Source: Chrysaora quinquecirrha (Eukaryota; Cnidaria; Scyphozoa; Semaeostomeae; Pelagiidae). From it: a stretch of DNA of 64,000 bases. Below, piece by piece: positions 40,397 through 53,035 of this stretch (position 1 is the first letter of the stretch; each line of letters begins with the position of its first letter). Location of the stretch: the NCBI GenBank assembly GCA_014526335.1, contig JACTAT010000024.1, positions 758,673 to 822,672 on the forward strand, in the 5' to 3' direction. The notes under the pieces were generated by a model, which worked only from the letters and a program-made list of their open reading frames with translations, had not been told where the DNA came from and did no database searches. Made by a program: the position numbers and the translations under genes.

Positions 40397-43300
40397 TTAG
40401 CTTTTTATTTGAGGTGCAATCATATAAGAAGTGGATTTCATCATCAATCGGTTTGGGATCGACATTACAAAATCACAAAATCTTTCATTTTGTGCTTTTC
40501 TATTTTTCGAATATCTTTCTGTTTCTATTTTCAATTTATGAGCACTTATAAGTAGTTTTGTCACGGCAGCTCTGTGCGTTCTCGATTCTATATGTAATAA
40601 GTATTTCCCAATGTCAGGCTTTGTTTTAATCTCCTTATAAAATGCAAGTCTATTCATGTTATTTGTTTTTTGATCCCAAGTTTCATTAAAATTTTGGATC
40701 AATCCACTTTTACAATGGGTTTTAATTATTTTATTATTTTTATAAGTTATTTTCTTAATTACCGTTATATCAAGATTATAAGTTTTGTCTAAGAGTTTAT
40801 TTAAATCAAAGTTAGTTTCATCTATTGTTTTGTTTATTTCTTGAATCCATAGACTGTTTATCAAAATATTTTCTTGCAATGTATCTGTTAAGAGTTTATT
40901 TTTATTTTGCTTTACATAATCAAAATATTTTAGGGAGTTAATTTTCATATCTATTTTTAGCGGTTTGAGATCTAATTCACCTAATATCGCAAGGTTTATT
41001 GATTTCGATTAACTCCTAAGATGTTTTTGCCGAATGTCAATTGTATTTTTCAATTTGACTGTTTTGCTTTGAATGGTACCCCCAAATTTCAGACCCATAC
41101 AGTAATATTGGTTTAATAGTTGCATTGAATACATTTATCATAGTTTCAACAGAAATATAGTTTATGGTTGATAATTTGTAGATGCTGTACAATGCTCTTT
41201 TGGCTCTATTTGCGAGATCTTCTACTGTTCCATTAAAATTACCGTTATTATCCAATTGAAAACCTAAATATTTATAAGATTTCGTCACTTTAAGACTGTT
41301 CTTATTTATTTCAAACCCATTATTTTTATCATTTTTCCTGTTTTGTTAAATATTACAATTTTTGTTTTGTCTGTGTTAATAATCATTCTCCAATTTTTGC
41401 AATATTCTTCTAGTTCTCTTATACTATTCTTTAAACCCTGTTCTGATTTTGACATAAGTACAATATCATCAGCCCAAAGTAGGCATGGTACTTTTGTATT
41501 CATCATATCAGGCGCATCAATTGTTTTGTTTTTCTTAATCTATCACATAAGTCAATCATGTCTATATTAAATAAAAGAGAACTTAGAGGGTCACCTTGTT
41601 TTACCCCCATGTTTATTTCGAATTGTTCGGTCATTGAGTTATTCAAGAGAATCCTGTTCCTAGTATTAGTATAAAGTTCTTTTATAGTTTCTAACATTTT
41701 ACCACTAATTCCATAGTTGTTTAATTTATATAATAAACCTTTACGCCAAACTCTATCGAACGCTTTAGATATATCGACAAAGCAGCAGAACAGTTTGTCT
41801 TTTTTAGTAAATTGTTTATCTATAAGAGTTTTCAATATAAAAACATTATTAGACGTTCTCATATTTTGACGAAAGCCCATTAAATTGTCGGGGAAAATAT
41901 CGTAAAGTTCAAAAACATGTATTAATCTTTCGTTAAGTATTTGATTAAACATTTTTCCTAGACAGGAGGTAAGAGTTATTCCCCTATAATTCGTTGGTTG
42001 TGACTTGTCACCTTTTTTGAATATTGGTTTTAACATACCTTCTTTCCAGATTTCTGGGTACCTTCCAAATACTTCATTGAACATACTTTTAATTATCTTA
42101 CTGCCAATTTTTAAGTTAGTGAATACTTTTAACATTTCATTTGATACATTATCTATGCCTACGGCTTTATTGCTTTTCAGATTGTTTGCTGTCTTAAGAA
42201 CTTCTTCGGTTGATATTTCATTATTTATATAGTTATTCATTTCAATTTTTTGGTGAACTGTTAACTTTACATCTAAGGGTTCTTGGACGTTAACTGTATC
42301 CTCATAATGATTCTCATCGAATCCAAGTTTCCTATAGAAGTTTATCCAAGATTCGCTGCTGATTTCTTCAGATGGATCATTTTGATCTTTGTTTTCATCC
42401 GAAAATGATTTGATAATCTTCCACCGTTCTTTAATCTCACTACTTTTAAGTTCATCAAGTTTTTTCAATTGTTTCTCTTTTTCTTCTCTTTTTTTCATTT
42501 TTAATAAATATTTATACTCTTTCTTATTGTGATGAAATGTTTTCCTTAGATGATCATTATCGGGAAATTTGCTTAGCTTTATACCTAGTCTTTTTAGTTC
42601 TTGCCTTTTGTCATAACAATTTTTATCAAAAACGTTTTGTTTCTTTATTTTTCCTTTTCTATGTTTCGATTTATTGTCTCTGTGTCTTTCTAGGCAGTTA
42701 TTTGACGCTGATTCTAGAAACTTATTTAGAATGTCAATTTTTTCCGCTACGTCTTTAATTGCCTCTAAGTTAAAATGTAAATTCCATAAATTATTTTCTG
42801 AAAAGTAGTTTTTTAACTTGATTTTTGAATCAGGGGTCCATTTATATTTTGGTTTGATCGTTCTTGTCTTCGTAGTTATATCAGTTGATTTCTTCGTCTG
42901 TTTATTAATTTCTAATTTTAACTCAACATTTAATTGACAATGATCTGAGTGTATTAATAGTGGTTTAATTGAAAGCCTCTTAACATTATAAAAGAAGCTC
43001 TCACTGCAAATTACGTAGTCTACAGTGCTTGAGCCGTTATATTTAAAACATGTATATTTACCCGTTAAATCACCTAGTGCTCTCCCATTTACGATTTTCA
43101 AACGTTGAGTCAGGCACAGATCAATTAGGGATTTTCCTGCGCTATTGATTGTTTGATCTTTTGATGATCTCTTTTTGCATACTATATCTAAGCTTTGTTC
43201 CGGATCCCCATCCCCGAACATATTTGTGTCTGATTCGATATAATCCAACATATTACCAATTCTACTATTAAAATCTCCACCTAATACAATATATCCTAAA

Positions 43301-43768
43301 TTTGAAAAGTAAACTATTTCTTCCTGCAAGATTTCAAAAGCGTCCGCCTGCATATTTGACTTTTCGAATTTTCTGGTTTTATATAAACAATACAAAATAT
43401 ATATCTTTATCTGTTGATATGTATTCTTTTTTAAGCTTAACCCATAGAAGATCTTCATGTCTACTTTTTATTATTTCAACTACATTAATGAACTTGTTAG
43501 GGATATATATTGAAATACCCCCAGACGCCCTTTTCGAATTTTTGTTTGTCAATTTCCTACATGAATGGTAGGATGTGAAGTTTTTCATCTCAGGCTTTTT
43601 TTCCTCTTCGCTGAAAAAAGTTTCTATAAAGCAATTTAAGGTATTAGGATCGACATGTTCATTAATGAAGTCAGGATCCGTTAATTTTTTCTTAAGACCA
43701 TTAACATTTAAAATGTTTAGTTTAACGGAAGTATTAGATTTTGATTTTGAGAAAGTCTTCGGTCTCAT
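40397..43768 (-). pseudogene. LINE-C ORF2: AP endonuclease and reverse transcriptase
   Basis: The first block (43768-43379) has LNILNVNGLKKKLTDPDFIN and SGGISIYIPNKF. The 651-codon block (43458-41503) has the rest of the endonuclease (VLGGDFNSRIG, STVDYVICS, SDHCQLNVEL), a Lys-rich linker and RT motifs: NYRGITLTSCLGKMFNQIL, MGFRQNMRTSNNVFILK, CCFVDISKAFDRVWRKGLL (motif A), GVKQGDPLSSLLFNI. A shift moves the catalytic LLWADDIVLMS to 41506-41306, then thumb KYLGFQLDNNGNF (41288-41037) and a C-terminal domain (40948-40397). All catalytic residues are present, with three or four shifts. It starts about 50 bases after ORF1. Confidence 0.9.
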
Positions 43769-43819
43769 TAAAGATGGCTGATTTACTTACTGTATACATT
43801 TTCATTGGCTGGTAGTCCT

Positions 43820-45846
43820 TCATCTTCTTAAATTCATATAGGAATGAAGCTGATGTTGCTGCTGCTGTTGTGGTTGTTGTTGCTGATGATGTTGCTGCTC
43901 TTGTTGTTGCTGTTGTATTTGATGTTGATAATCTATGGGGACAGTATGCCATTGATGTTGTTGATGAACCTGTTGCCATGGTAACTGATGAAAATTATGT
44001 GTCACAGGATGATATGGAGGTTGGGCCAAAGGGATGGGTTGGGCATGTACTTGCTGGTGTTGAAAGGGGTTGTATTCAGGAAAGGGGATGGCTAAAGGAT
44101 TTCCATTTAATGGAGCATATTGTGGTTGTTGATGTGGTGATTTCAATTGGAGCTCTTGATTTCCGTTGTAAAGTTGTTGTTGTTGTGTTTTATGATTTCT
44201 GTTGAAAATGGAATCTTTAATTTCCCGGACAAGAATTTTTGTGCCATAATTGGTTCAGTGAATTCCATCGTATGCAAATGCTGATTTTGACTTTTCTAAT
44301 TGAAAGTGATTTATGAATCTTAGATTTTCATTACGTGCCATTGTTCTAATGCTCTGGTTTATTCTAATGAACTTTTTCTGGAAATCAGGGTCGTTCAATC
44401 TTGGCAGAACAAGAGACACTGCTATTTTGACATTAGGATAATTCTCCTTCACGATTTTTAAAAGCGATTCTAGCTTTTTTATTATCTCTATAGTGTTCTC
44501 TGATGACGATATGTCGTTTGTGCCGATATGCAAAATTAATTGATCTTTTATTTTAATTTCTGATTCGGTAAGAAACTTGGTGACGTCGTTGACTTTCCCA
44601 CCTCTAAATACTACGGTCTTGGTTTTCATTCTTGCATGGAACTTTGTGGGATTTATCCCTTTAATTATCGAGTCGCCAATAATGAGGATGTCGCAACTCT
44701 CTTCAGGCTCAGGATTATGACTCGTTGTTTGTGTAGCTGTTGAGTCATCGAAGCTATTTCTAGCTAACTCAGTGGGCAGTGGTGGCCAAATTTCCGTATC
44801 GGCATCACGCGAAATATTCACACGCATATCTTTCAATTCTTGTTTTAAGGCTGAAAAGTTGGACTCAATATCTTTATTCTCTGATTTCATAGCATTTTTG
44901 AGCTTTTCTAATTTAGTATTAAAATACTCGTTATCTTGTTTCTGATTAATGTCAATTTGGGCTGATATGCGTTTCAATTGATTATTAATTTTACTCTTAA
45001 AATCATCGATATCTTCTTTGAATATCAGTAGCTCACCATTTATTCTGGAGATTTTATCAGGTTGTTCTGTTGGACTTTCCATCTGAATCTGTAGGTTTTT
45101 TATTTCTTTTTTCATTTCAATCATATCTTTATACATTTTTTCACTCGTTTCATTCTGTTTCGAGTCATTCCTTTTACCAGACTGTTCGATCTTTTTGTAT
45201 TCTTCAAGTTTTATCTTTACTAAACTCAATTCACCGCTTAACTTCTTGTTTTCTTCTTTTAGCTCTATTATTTCTTTCTCTAATGCTTCGATCATGGTGT
45301 AAATCTTTTCTTGTTCAATTTCTTTTGCTTTATGCAACTTTTGTAGGCTTTTTTCTGCCTTAACTAACAACTCTTTTCGTTTCTCTTTCGATAGAATTGG
45401 CGTTTTTATTTCAAAACCATCTGTGTTTTTATTCCTTCTAAGCTTTTCGATACATTATCTGTGAGCCAAAGTTCATTCCATGCTATTTCATTGTAATTTT
45501 TCTTTCCATTTACTAAATCTTTTATATTAAGATATTCTGAATTTTTCCACTGTATTAGGTTTTTGGATTGAATCATAATTTTCTTAGAATTCTCTCCTGT
45601 ATATAGTGTGATCGTCAATTTATCTTTACTGTTCGTTTCTAGAGCTGACATGATTTTTATTTTCGTAACATTCTTATCCTCTTCGATGGCCCAGTCTATC
45701 TTTATATTTCTTTTTGATTCATCTTTTTCTAAATTCTTGTATCTTTCTATTATTGCATTATTCCATTCTTTCACTCTTTCCTTTGACGATAAATCCAGTA
45801 CACCACAAGTTCCGTGTGATTTGATCAATAAATCTTCGTTTTCCAT
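43820..45846 (-). pseudogene. LINE-C ORF1: coiled coil, SGNH esterase, Gln-rich tail
   Basis: The N-terminal frame (45846-45406) is followed by a shift. Then come a long coiled coil (45370 to about 44830) and an SGNH/GDSL hydrolase with CDILIIGDSIIKGINP (Ser nucleophile), ILHIGTNDIS (Asn block) and AYDGIH (Asp-His). A TGA directly after DGIH breaks the frame, and the same frame goes on as TNYGTKILVREIKDSI into a His/Gln-rich tail (QQQQEQQHHQQQQ) encoded by a CAA/CAG-type repeat at 43860-43930. SGNH ORF1 proteins are known in CR1-like and related LINEs. The Gln-rich extension is unusual to me. Confidence 0.85.
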
Positions 45847-45966
45847 TTTATTTATCTTTTAATTAAATCTATTACCGAGTGTAATGAAAGACTACCAACC
45901 AATGTTTAATAATTATTTTATTTCGAAGCTTTTTTCATCACTAGAGAAAACACGTCCGACTACCCG

Positions 45967-47182
45967 ATTCACTATTACTGTTATCTATCAAAATATCCAA
46001 AAACGGTAGCTGGTTGTTATCCTGTTTATCCATAGTAAACTCAATGTTAGGATGCTGCTTGTTAATAAAACTAAACAATTTAAGTGCATCTTCTTCGTTA
46101 TTAAATAAACAAAACGTATCATCAACATAACGACGGTAGAATAAAACGTTAGAATCCTTGTATGAATCTAACCAGATCTTCTCATGATGGCCCATGAAGA
46201 GATTGGCTAGAACTGGTGCTAATGGCGATCCCATCGATACGCCGTCAGCCTGATCATAACAATCACCATTAAAAAGAAAATGCGTCTGTGCTGTGGCAAA
46301 AATAAAAAGTTCCTTAAGATTAGCGGTACTAAGTTTAATATTAGGGTTGTCATTACAAATATAAGATACTGCTAAATCGATACACTGAGTTAAAGGAATG
46401 TTGGTAAATAAACTTTATACATCAAACGAAACCATAAACTTATCAAAAGTGGATTTATTATTAATTTCTTCAACAAACGAAAACCTATCTTTAACACAAT
46501 ATTCCGTAGGTATAAAAGGATCCAATAACGAACACAAGTATTTGGCTAAATCGTAATTATATGTACCTATCGAAGAGACAATAGGACGAAATGGAGGTGC
46601 AGAATTATTAGAGCGCGGCTTGTGCATTTTCGGGAGTCCATATATTTTAGCGGGTTGCAATCCAGAAGGATAAATCTTTTCATAGATATCTTTATCTATA
46701 TGACCTTGCTTTTTTAACGATCTGAGATAACGCTGTAGTTTACCTTCTCTTAATAACGTGGGGTCATTACTTAACTTCTTAAATTTAGAACTATCGGATA
46801 TTATATCTAAAACACCCTGATCGTAAACACTCCTATCTAAAATAACTACACCATTTCCCTTATCAGGTTTCAAAATAACAATGTTCTTATTCTTCTGGAG
46901 GTTCTTTAAAACTTTGTGCTTTTTCAGATCTTTAGTTGAAGGACGATAAGATGAGATGTACGTGTTTGCTAGATATGATAAATCAGACTTCAGTTTACCT
47001 GACTGTTCTTGATTTTTTATTTTATTTGACATCGAACAGTGGATGAGTTCAAAACAAGCATGTATGTCTGTATCTTTGATTCTAATCGGGCCAATCGAGT
47101 GCACGAGTCCATCTTTTAAAACATCAGATTCTTCAGTCGACAACTTGTATTTTGAAATGTTAGTTATCGTTTCAGATGCACC
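45967..47182 (-). mobile_element. PLE-2, 5' part (reverse transcriptase)
   Basis: Minus-strand Penelope-like RT. 47143-46415 reads NIVILKPDKGNGVVILDRSV, AKIYGLPKMHKPRSNNSAPP, FRPIVSSIGTYNYDLAKYL and FMVSFDV, where an in-frame TAA breaks motif A. It resumes after the stop, and 46234-45967 has MGSPLAPVLANLFMGHHEKI, FYRRYVDDTFCLF (catalytic Y-V-D-D) and LPFLDILIDNSNSES, where LINE-C begins. At 47182 it meets PLE-3 in opposite orientation. PLE reverse transcriptases are related to telomerase (family knowledge). Confidence 0.9.
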
Positions 47183-48800
47183 TAATAATTCTGCACCTCC
47201 ATTTCGTCCTATTGTCTCTTCGATAGGTACATATAATTACAATTTAGCCAAATACTTATGTTCGTTATTGGATCCTTTTATACCTACGGAATATTGTGTT
47301 AAAGATACGTTTTCGTTTGTTGAAGGAATTAATAATCAATCCACTTTTGATAAGTTTATGGTTTGTTTGATGTACAAAGTTTATTTACCAACATTCCTTT
47401 AACTCAGTGTATCGATTTAGCAGTATCTTATATTTGTAATGACAACCCTAATATTAAACTTAGTACAGCTAATCTTAAGGAACTTTTATTTTGCCACAGC
47501 ACAGAAGCATTTTCTTTTAAATGGTGATTGTTATGATCAGGCCCACGCGTATCGATGGGATCGCCATTAGCACCAGTTCTAGCCAATCTCTTCATGGGCC
47601 ATCATGAGAAGATCTGGTAAGATTCATACTAGGATTCTAACGTTTTATTCTACCGTCGTTATGTTGATGATACGTTTTGTTTATTTAATAACGAAGAAGA
47701 TGCACTTAAATTTTTTAGTTTTATTAACAAGCAGCACCCTAACATTAAGTTTACTATGGATAAACAGGATAACAACCAGCTACAGTTTTTGGATATTTTG
47801 ATAGATAACAGTAATAGTGAATCGGTCCGCACTTCTGTTTTTCGTAAAACAACTTATACTGGTCTTCTAACTAATTTTTTCAGTTTTACATCGTTTTCGT
47901 ACAAAATAGGCTTGATTAGAACTCTCGTTGATAGGACTTACAAGATTAATAATACACGTTCTGGGTTTGATAATGATATTAAGAAGCTTACTTCCATCTG
48001 TAATAAGAATCTGTACCCATCATATATCGTCGACAATATTGTTCATAAGTATCTAGACAAAGTTAGGGATACCCCTAGTGAGGATAATCAACCTAGGAAT
48101 CATACTGCGTCTGATAACAAATGCTATTATAAGCTTCCGTATATTGGTCGTCACTCTCTCCTTGCTCAACGTAAAATAAAACACCTAGTTCAACAGTATT
48201 GTACAGATATCGATATTAAACTCGTATTTACTTCGTTTAAGCTTCATAATATGTTTGGGGTGAAGGATTCTGTGCCCAAGTGTCTCCGGGGCTCGTGTAA
48301 TTTACAAATTTTCTTGCGCTGGATGCAGTACTGCATCTTATGCTGGCGAAACCATCCGCCATCTCTCTACACGAATCCGGGAACATTTGGTTACAGATAA
48401 AAATTCACACATCTACAAGCATTTGTAGGAATCGGAAATCTGTCGTCAGGCTTGCACAGAGGATTGTTTCTCTGTTTTGGACACTGCCCAAACTTCTTTT
48501 ATATTGAAGATCAAAGAGGCTTTGCACATCTCATGGGAAAAACCTACTTTGAATAGGCAGCTGTATCATTATAATTTATCATTATCAAAGCGTTTTAACC
48601 TTTTTCTTTTAACCACACCCTTAATATCAATTAACATTTTTTTTCTCATCTATTGTTGTAAACATATATTACGTAACTTACTTTTCCTTATAAAATTAAC
48701 CGTTGTAGAAATTTGAATTCATCAACTGATGATGGACAGTGCATGTCCGAAACATGTTTTGCAAATTAAAAGTTGTTGTTTTTGCCGTCAAATTTCTAAT
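47183..48800 (+). mobile_element. PLE-3, truncated, plus strand
   Basis: Starts abruptly at NNSAPPFRPIVSSIGTYNYN and continues through RT, linker (TTYTGLLTNFFSFTSFSYKI), the YIVDNIV block, the GIY-YIG endonuclease and the hammerhead-bearing tail. Lesions include a lost base at FMV-C in motif A, a stop after EKIW (GGTAAG for GGTTAG), a shift at LLFCHSTEAFSF and an extra G at CLRG. The first two are shared with PLE-4. Frames: 47604-47801, 47756-48400 and 48477-48716. Confidence 0.9.
48723..48764 (+). ncRNA. Hammerhead-ribozyme-like motif in PLE-3
   Basis: CAA-CTGATGA (48726-48732), stem II GGACA/TGTCC, GAAA (48749-48752), CATG-TT, TTG. The core bases are identical to PLE-2 and PLE-4. Confidence 0.65.
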
Positions 48801-50480
48801 TGATGCGCTACTCCTAAGAAATTTTGTAACTAATACGGTATTGTTTGATCACGTTATGAATCAAACGGGGGGAGTGAGTTGGAAAGTGTAGTACCTCCTT
48901 AAGTATTCAGGCCCAGGCCCAGGCCCCCACACAACACGTGTTGGAAAAAGATGGTGTGAGAGATCCATAAAAAAGTATGAAATAAAATAATTGGAAGTAG
49001 TAATCATATCAAGTGGGCAAGTTAAATCATTTCTTAAATAGTTTATTCTTTATTTATTATTGTTTCTGTTAGTTATTATGTTATAGACACTAACAGAAGT
49101 ATTTTCTTGCTTCCACCCTATTCACTACAACACTCTCTTCCTCCTCCTCGCAATCTTTCTCATTCACATTTTCACTATTATCAAATACTATACTGGCTAC
49201 AGCTAAGTCTAATTCAGTTTTTTCAGCAGATAAGTCTAAATGTCAAATAGTTCATCAGTGGGTGATAACTGGAATTTCTTCCCTGGTTCTAAAGCACTTG
49301 ACAATGGCTTGCAATTCTTCATACCAAACTTCTCAAGGACCTTTTCAAGATTTCCTTGTTAATTACTTGAAAGGACTTTTGATTCCCTGTCACACTTTAT
49401 GATCAATACAAGTAGGTAATAAATACAGTCAAGTCCTGCTATCTCGAACTCGCACGGGAAATAAAAATTTGTTCGACATAGTGGGACTTTGAGATATCCG
49501 TACTCTGAATTTTTTCGATCAAAAAGCGGTCATCTGTGTGTAAAAGTAGAATATAAACAAAGGAAAAGACCTCATTTGTCTCAAAAGCTGTGTTAAACAT
49601 CTATTTTAACTAAAATAGTACATTACTTTTTACCTGACACCCATGATGCGGGTGAGTTTTACGCTGTAACTCTCAGGGTTTATTCAATGACTTGTGGCTT
49701 TAAAAGCCTGGATTCCATACAAAATATTGACTGTTGTGCGACTATTGATTTTTCATCATCTCACTCACATGATATGGAATAAAACCATACGTAGATTGAA
49801 AAAAAAATATTGATCAATATTCAGTTGGATATGGCCTTATTGTGCCAGGAAAGTTTCAATCTACGATGAAGGATACTAGACAAGCGACAATTTTAAACAA
49901 TGCAGAACACTTAATGAAGATGAAGTAGACACCTTTCAAATAACTTCGCAAAAAGGTTGCATCTAAGTTGTTATATTTTATTTGATGAGTTTTTTAATCG
50001 ATTATTCCAATCCGAAAATTTTTTGATACCCTTGCAAGGGAGGGTCGTCGTTAATTTATTTTTTTAGTTTTGAGGGGCTGCTTATTCAAAGGGGGTGCTC
50101 TTTGAAGAGGAGCTGCACATTAGAGGAAATACAGTATTCATGATATGAGCTCAAAAAATTATGGCATTGAACTTAAGTTTTTATTTTAATTCGAAAATAC
50201 ACCAAGGGCAGCTATTTATAATTTTTTTTCAAAATTTTCAAGCTCAAGAAATTAGCAAATCACATATAAATCATATGAAACACAAACTTGTATAAAAGAA
50301 TACAATGTATTCTTATATCTTATTTTGTATTATTGTATTTTTTTAAATAAAAAAGAAAAAACAGCCTTTTTGTTGAATATTTATACACTTTGCCAAGACT
50401 TCTGTCCATAACTTTAACCTGGTGATTATTGGTGGTTGCTTAAACTAATTAAAAGTATTATGCTTTGCAGCCTACTATAT
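48801..50480. other. Non-coding stretch inside the duplicated segment
   Basis: No coding frame. It contains a pogo/Tigger-like terminus at about 49424 (TACAGTCAAGTCC, then ATCTCGAACTCGCACGGGAA, and TTCGACATAGTGGGA, typical of that TIR family); no matching inverted end was found. A dispersed-repeat piece at 49676-49730 is shared with 38573-38625. AT-rich sequence then leads into LINE-A. Confidence 0.5.
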
Positions 50481-50491
50481 AGCTTGAGTCA

Positions 50492-51518
50492 TGGAAGGAG
50501 TAGGACGTGTTTTGTGTCGCTCTGTCTTGTACTGTTTGTATGTTCTTTTTCTGTCCCTTTTGGGTCAATGGGTTTATGGATGAATCGTAGAGGTGTGATG
50601 GTCAAATCTTTATTGAAGAAGCATTTTCTAAAGAAAATCTTCAACAAACATCGCAGAAAGCTAATGCGGAAATCGAGATGCTCTACTAATGTAAGTCAGT
50701 TTTCGTCCGTTTTTCATAATGATAATCCTTCCCTCGACTTTCTCTTGTTATTATCGGGAGATGTGGAATTAAAGCCAGGTCCTGCATCTTGTTCTAAATC
50801 GAAAACCAAAAGAGAAAGAGAGGACAGTTTGATTCGAGTTATTGAATCCCTGGAGAGAATCGAGGCAAAACAAGGTGAATCGGGTGAGAAGCAGGATCAG
50901 ATGCTGGAAAGGCTCTCAAGATAGAATCTGACTTCGAAAAAGTGAAAATGATATCAGCCAGATTCATGAAAGGCAGGAGAAAGCAGAAGAAGAAATCAAT
51001 GCTGTAAGAAATGAGGCCTTCAGCAAGATTTCTGATTTGACATTCCTGATCGACAAACAAGAACAGTACTCGCGAAAAAGCTCTGTTCGGCTATATGATG
51101 TTAGAGAGGAAGAAAACGAAAATTGCCAGGATCTTGTGATTGATGTTTTAAAGAAAGAAATGGACGTGGACATAAATCCTGAAGATATAGACATCGTACA
51201 CCAGGTTGGCAAACGAAAGGATGGTGAGACTAGAGGAATTCTGATAAAATTCCTCTGTCACAAATCAAAGGAAAAATCATGAGAAAGAAGAAAGAGGCAA
51301 AAAACATTGGAGTAAAAGAAGATCTTGCTCCTGGAATTAAAGGAATGGTAAATAAAATTTTCAAGGATAAAGGGAGAATAAACGTGGAAAAAGTGGGGAC
51401 AATAGACGGAAGAATAAAGTGTAAAATGAACGGTAATCAAAAGGTATTCAAAATTCGATCTTACGCTGATTATGCAAATCTAATGAATCCCTTTAATCAT
51501 GATAATTTTGGATATTAG
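50492..51518 (+). pseudogene. LINE-A ORF1, copy 2 (frameshifted)
   Basis: Same protein as the intact copy at 62617-63648, with single-base losses at about 50508 (leader), 50918 (coiled coil) and 50947, and one near 51275. It reads as frames 50436-50924, 51037-51282 and 51279-51518. The 2A-like GDVELKPGP is at 50757-50783. Confidence 0.85.
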
Positions 51519-51619
51519 GTTTTTGACCGAGATGGTGAGTTAAATTCCATTTTGTCAACTAGAAATAACATAAGAAAGAAAGAAAAATTGAAAGAAAAAA
51601 CTTCTAAGGAAAATTACAA

Positions 51620-53035
51620 AACTCTTAGGGCTTGCGCGTGGAATTTTAACGGTTTTAGGAGCTCAACGTATTAAACAAACTGGCTGTGATTTCTTTGCAC
51701 AAATTTTAGCATGCAATGACCTGGTTTGTTTTTGAAACATGGAGGATAAAATGATACCTCGTTTTTTAATTTTGACGATGATTTCTCGGAATTCCACAAA
51801 TTGGGATACAGAAATCATTTAGCAGGAAGGTCATCCGGGGGTTGTCTCTCCTTGTGAGGAAATCAGTTCTTAATAATTTCTCTATTCTCTCTTCTGATAG
51901 TTATCATTTTGGTGCAGGGTGAAGAAATATGATTATGGTTGGGAATCGGATTTATTTATTTGTTTTCTTTACATTCCGCCGAATATCTCAACTTTATTAA
52001 GGTCTGGGCAATCTCTTACCATTGAAAAACTACAGTCGGAATGTGCCTTTTATCAAAGAGATGGGTGGGTTCTTTTGTGTGGGGATTTTGATGCCAGAAC
52101 AAATACTGTTAATGACTTTATCGAGAATGATGAGGTTGGTGAATTTTTGCCTCTTGACGTCAGTTATGAACCAGATCATCAGATGGAAAAAAGGATTAAC
52201 AAAGACGTCAGTCCTGTTAACACAAATGGCACCGCTTTCATCGATTTTTGTAAAACGTCTGGATATCGCATTCTTAATGGGCGTATCAATAAAGAGATTT
52301 CTAGTAATTTTACTTGTTTCACAACTAATGGCAATAGTGTTGTAGATTATGCCCTTTTAAAAGAAGAGAATGTTAAAATTGTTGAATCATTACGTGTAGG
52401 TGAAATATGCGAACTAACAGATCATAGTCCTGTTGAAATATCTTTAAAATGCCCTAAGAACAATATTGAAACTAAGGAACAAATAACACTGAACTCTAAT
52501 GAAGCTGCTATTTCTAAAAACGATAAACTAAAAGAAAAGTATAGTAAACAATTTTATATAAAGGATAATATGTTACTAGAAAATTTAGCTATTGCTTTAG
52601 AAAGCGAAGATACCAGCAACTTTCTGGATAACATTTCCTTGCAGCTTGATAGAGATGAAATGCATATAGAAACTGTGATTGAATTATTAAGATCCAAAAT
52701 GATCGAACTTTCTGAAAATAATTTGAATTCCAGAAAGATATTTGTAGAAAAAACATCAAAACACAAACATCATTGCCCCTGGTTTGATCAAGAGTGTAGG
52801 GCAAACAAATCAATGTTAAATAGGAATAGAAAGTCTTATCAGGCTGCTCTTAAGTCCTCTAGTAATAATCTAACAACAGATGCAATAAATAAACTTAGAT
52901 CAAAATATTTTGAGCAAAGGAGACAATATAAAAAAATCTTAAAATTAAAACGTAAAAGCTTTCTGGAACTAGAAAACAAAACTTTGGGAATTACGAGGAC
53001 AAGAGCCAAAGATATTTTGGAATAAATTAAAACAA
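51620..53035 (+). pseudogene. LINE-A ORF2 endonuclease part
   Basis: APE-type endonuclease. The start ACAWNFNGFRSS is followed by stops and shifts up to about 51915. A 368-codon frame (51919-53025) then has LFICFLYIPPNIS, VLLCGDFDARTN, GTAFIDFC, NSVVDYALL and ELTDHSPVEISL, the conserved catalytic blocks. A Lys-rich linker (SKHKHHCPWFDQECRANKS) leads towards RT. A shift at about 53020 ends the frame. Confidence 0.85.

Larger units (their letters stand above)
39927..45967 (-). mobile_element. LINE-C: SGNH-esterase ORF1 plus APE/RT ORF2
   Basis: Near full-length ~6-kb non-LTR retrotransposon on the minus strand, inserted in PLE-2. The 5' UTR is short (about 45967-45847). ORF1 is 45846-43820, ORF2 43768-40397, 3' UTR to a tail of TTGAAA repeats at 39927-39948. 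Both flanks are PLE-2 in the same orientation, so the insertion site is clear. About 195 bases of PLE-2 coding sequence are missing at the site. Both ORFs have a few frame breaks. Confidence 0.92.
47183..51867 (+). repeat. Large direct duplication, copy 1
   Basis: Matches 59304-64000 almost base for base with an offset of 12,121 to 12,133. Differences are mostly single-base indels in homopolymers plus rare substitutions. The segment includes PLE-3, 1.7 kb of non-coding sequence and the start of LINE-A. The left break is at the inverted PLE junction; the right limit is set by the window end of copy 2. Confidence 0.95.

Noticed and set aside
43870..44205. 111-codon plus frame, Val/Asp-rich
   Set aside because: Reverse complement of the Gln/His-rich tail of LINE-C ORF1.
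47043..47402. 119-codon plus frame crossing the inverted PLE junction
   Set aside because: Half is antisense PLE-2 and half is sense PLE-3; a chance fusion.
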